Source: Dolomedes plantarius | Lineage: Eukaryota > Arthropoda > Arachnida > Araneae > Dolomedidae | Reading direction: 5' to 3' | NCBI GenBank assembly: GCA_907164885.2 | Contig: OU015491.1 | Coordinates: 118,947,431-119,011,430, forward strand | DNA: 64,000 nt | Shown: positions 61,381 through 64,000 of the stretch, one piece after another | Layout: each line of letters opens with the position of its first letter | Position numbering within the stretch: position 1 is the stretch's first letter | Position numbers and translations under genes: made by a program | The notes under the pieces: model-generated | The model's database searches: none | The model's input: the letters and a program-made list of their open reading frames with translations, nothing else | Told to the model about the DNA's origin: nothing

Positions 61381-64000
61381 CTTCTTTCAAACAGTCTAGC
61401 CTAAAACCAGTGGGATGCATGTGGAAATTCCGTGATTTTTAACAAACTGATCAAACAAATTCTATAGTGGTGATTTCTTTGCTCCTGAATAATGTTGACA
61501 GTATGATACTCACATCTTAAAGAGAATATCTGAACTCCAACGGGAAGAAATTAATTAAAATTATAAGTCGTAGATGAAGGAAAAAGGTAATTCCAGTATG
61601 CTGTCCGGGCTTCCATAGCAATGTATCTGAGGGAAAATGTATAAAAATTTTGATTTACTGGTAAAAAATGCGAGGAGCTTCAAATTTTGTTTCGTATATT
61701 CGAAAGTAAATATTAGCGGCGACTTCTGTAAATGGTTAATGCAATTCCCTCGTAAGGACGCATTTTGCTGTGACTGACGAGAGGGAGTTGATTTTTTTAA
61801 TTTAGTAGTATTAGATTTTTTAATTAAGTTCACCCTATGATTTTTTTCCCGCTAAAGGAAAACTTAAACTCTCTTACACTTAGTATCACTCATCGTATCA
61901 CCTTTTACCTCTAAATTCAGACAGTCCTGTTGTGCTGTTGTCGACCCTAGTAATGTGGTCAAACACTCGTCATCGGACGTCGAAAGAACATCATAAGCGT
62001 TCAAAGATTCCCTAATCTGAAGGAAACTCATTCCTTATTAATAACATTAAAGAACAAGAATTAGTTTGCAATACAGCCATTAAATATTCATTTTAATCAT
62101 GATTTATTAAGTGCCTGTTTTGACTTCAACTTTTTAATGTATCCTACTTTTAATTTAAAATGGTAATCTTTCATTTTCTTTTCAAACCTAGGATCAACGC
62201 GATTGCTCGAAAAAAAAACTAGTGGGAAATTTAAAAATATACGACAATTTTTAATTAAATTATCTTTGAAGTTTTTCATCATAAACCTATTAGGTAATGC
62301 AATCAAGTTAATTAAGATTTTGATTATTTCTTGAATAAAAATATTTGATAATACTCATAATGATTATGTCCAAGCATCGTTTAAAATCCTTTGTTGATTT
62401 CAAAAGTAAAACTAGTTCATGTACCAAAAAAATTAATCGAAAGAAGTCGAATTTAAATCAGATTGATTTTTTTTATTTATTTATTACAGGCGTATTTTAA
62501 TTAACCAGATGCATTCTCGGAGAGAAACTTCTTTCCGTCTACCTCTTTTCAGCAATCTTAAAATACATTCGAGTAAAGAAAAGTCATGAATGAATGTTGA
62601 TTTACTAATGCTTTGGACTCGATCGATTATTATGATATTTACATTTTGCATACATTTAGATTTTAAACTGGAAAATTTAATGGAAATGACTGTTTTGCAA
62701 ATGCGGTTTTTATTATGATATATTTCTGAAAGGAAATAAATAACTTTTATTTAGTTTGCTAGGGAATCACAGCAATTTCATATGCAAACAAATAAAGAAT
62801 TGCCATACATAGGATTTCATTCCTGAGTAGGACAGGTGGGATGGGTAGAGTGGAAGAAAGGGGTATAGAGAATGATTATGACTTGTAAAGTATATATTAA
62901 AGAAGGAGGATAATCTACATGGCCTGTTATTATGCACATAGCACATTATTTATTCCACATGCTAAAATAATTTTAAAAACTGAATTAATTCTCTATGAAT
63001 ATATAAATAGATATTCATATGCAACACACACAAACCTTGTAAATTAGTTGGGCAAAGGTAGTTTATTCCGAATATTATATAAATAGAACAATTTATAGAA
63101 AAAGTAAATTAAGTCTCCCCAAGTTTCTGAAAAATTTCATTATCATACGAATATGTCATACGCTCTTTCGTTTGTGACAAAAATTGAAATTTTAAGGGAT
63201 GTTACAGAACTAAGAATATGCAATTAAAAAATAAACTTCAATAAAGCCAATATATATCAAGTATCTCAAATTATTTATTATAACCAAAACTATTTATTCA
63301 ATGGACATCTGCTATCCTTGAAAAAAAAAAAGCTTATAATAACGGATTCACTTTTTGCTTCTTTTTTTACAGTATCCAATCCACTGGGGAAGCGTCCAAA
63401 GAATATTTAAATATCACTGTAAAAATTGCCTTCTAGTATTTTATAACAGAATTGATAAGTTCATTTCATGTCTTAGGTAATAGATACAAGTGGCCCTTCA
63501 CAATTCAACCAAATGTATCCTTGAAATTATCTCAACATCTCAGGTCGACTTCTCGCCATTTGATATATTAAACAGGATCTAAAGGGACCATTATTTATGA
63601 ACAAGAAAAGTCTCGTGTTGGTAAAAGAAACGGATCACACCGATATGTCGAAAACAATGTTTTGAGCAATAAATTGTCTAATACAGCAATACGAGACTAT
63701 GATGTTGAGTCAACGGAATTACAGACCCCAGCCGGAATTACGAAATAAAGCGAAATCTTGCGTCAAACTCAAAATACGATAAAATATCTCCTAACATAAA
63801 AAGTAACACCGCACCTCGGGTTCAACTGTTACATAAAACTTTCTGTTCACCGCGTAATTACAATTTTAATCATCTATACCGTTTACAATACGTATCACAT
63901 CAAATTTTTAAAGACGTGATGACAAATATGCTCCTTTACGCTTCTTTTACTTTGATTTGATTTATTTAGCTGGTAACTCCAGCGAAAAAATTAGATGATA
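61381..64000. other. Gene-free AT-rich stretch
   Basis: 2.6 kb without any supported gene or repeat. The open frames at 61561-61833 and 62097-62306 (minus) have no recognisable features. Confidence 0.5.

Overview
The window looks like non-coding DNA from an animal nuclear genome, most likely a spider or a close arthropod. It is very AT-rich and studded with (TA)n tracts up to about 270 bp. Nearly every open frame belongs to a transposable element, and most are broken by stops or frameshifts. The spider assignment is an inference. It rests on the element mix: many Tc1/mariner families, Helitrons, a copia element with a half-tRNA primer site, and Penelope-like elements with an N-terminal endonuclease. 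The only host coding sequence I can support is one 156-bp exon (45141-45296, + strand). It encodes part of the kinase-homology domain of a receptor-type guanylate cyclase, so most of the window is probably intron and flank of that gene.

Layout. 1-4971: a minus-strand Ty1/copia retrotransposon with an intact gag-protease-integrase frame, a broken RT/RNase H part, a tRNA-iMet half-molecule primer site and a probable 5' LTR. 5391-6063: a truncated mariner-like transposase. 6721-10815: a Tc1-like element split by a 2.86-kb DNA transposon (7614-10477) with ~540-bp terminal inverted repeats and an 8-bp target duplication. 12004-12762: the first of five non-autonomous Helitrons; the others are at 19939-20886, 38642-39495, 58642-59341 and 59344-60199. 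16036-17291, 20933-22339, 26191-27601 and 41972-43408: four more Tc1-like elements, the second and fourth being copies of one family. 18223-18416: a small MITE. 23388-23608: a foldback element. 23620-25312 and 53350-55722: mariner-like elements with ~200-260-bp inverted ends; the second contains another nested transposon (53850-55307). About 29180-29526: a tRNA-derived SINE.

The most interesting part is 30337-38591. It holds two families of Penelope-like retroelements (PLEs). One copy (about 35141-38591) has the permuted order zinc-finger/GIY-YIG endonuclease, then a CxC motif, then reverse transcriptase. This matches the Naiad clade, which is known from invertebrates and known to include selenoprotein versions in spiders. 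Its frame has a UGA exactly where the neighbouring family has a conserved cysteine. The other copies (30337-33775) form a three-unit tandem and inverted composite with a ~1.3-kb palindrome. 48950-50560 holds a decayed non-LTR retrotransposon, and 60820-61380 is a ~109-bp minisatellite.

A recurring theme is that many element ends lie directly in (TA)n tracts. The tracts seem to act as landing sites, or are carried and expanded by the elements. About half of the window (notably 12.8-15.3, 18.4-19.9, 33.9-35.0, 40.0-41.3, 43.4-48.9, 50.8-53.3, 57.1-58.6 and 61.4-64.0 kb) shows no recognisable gene.
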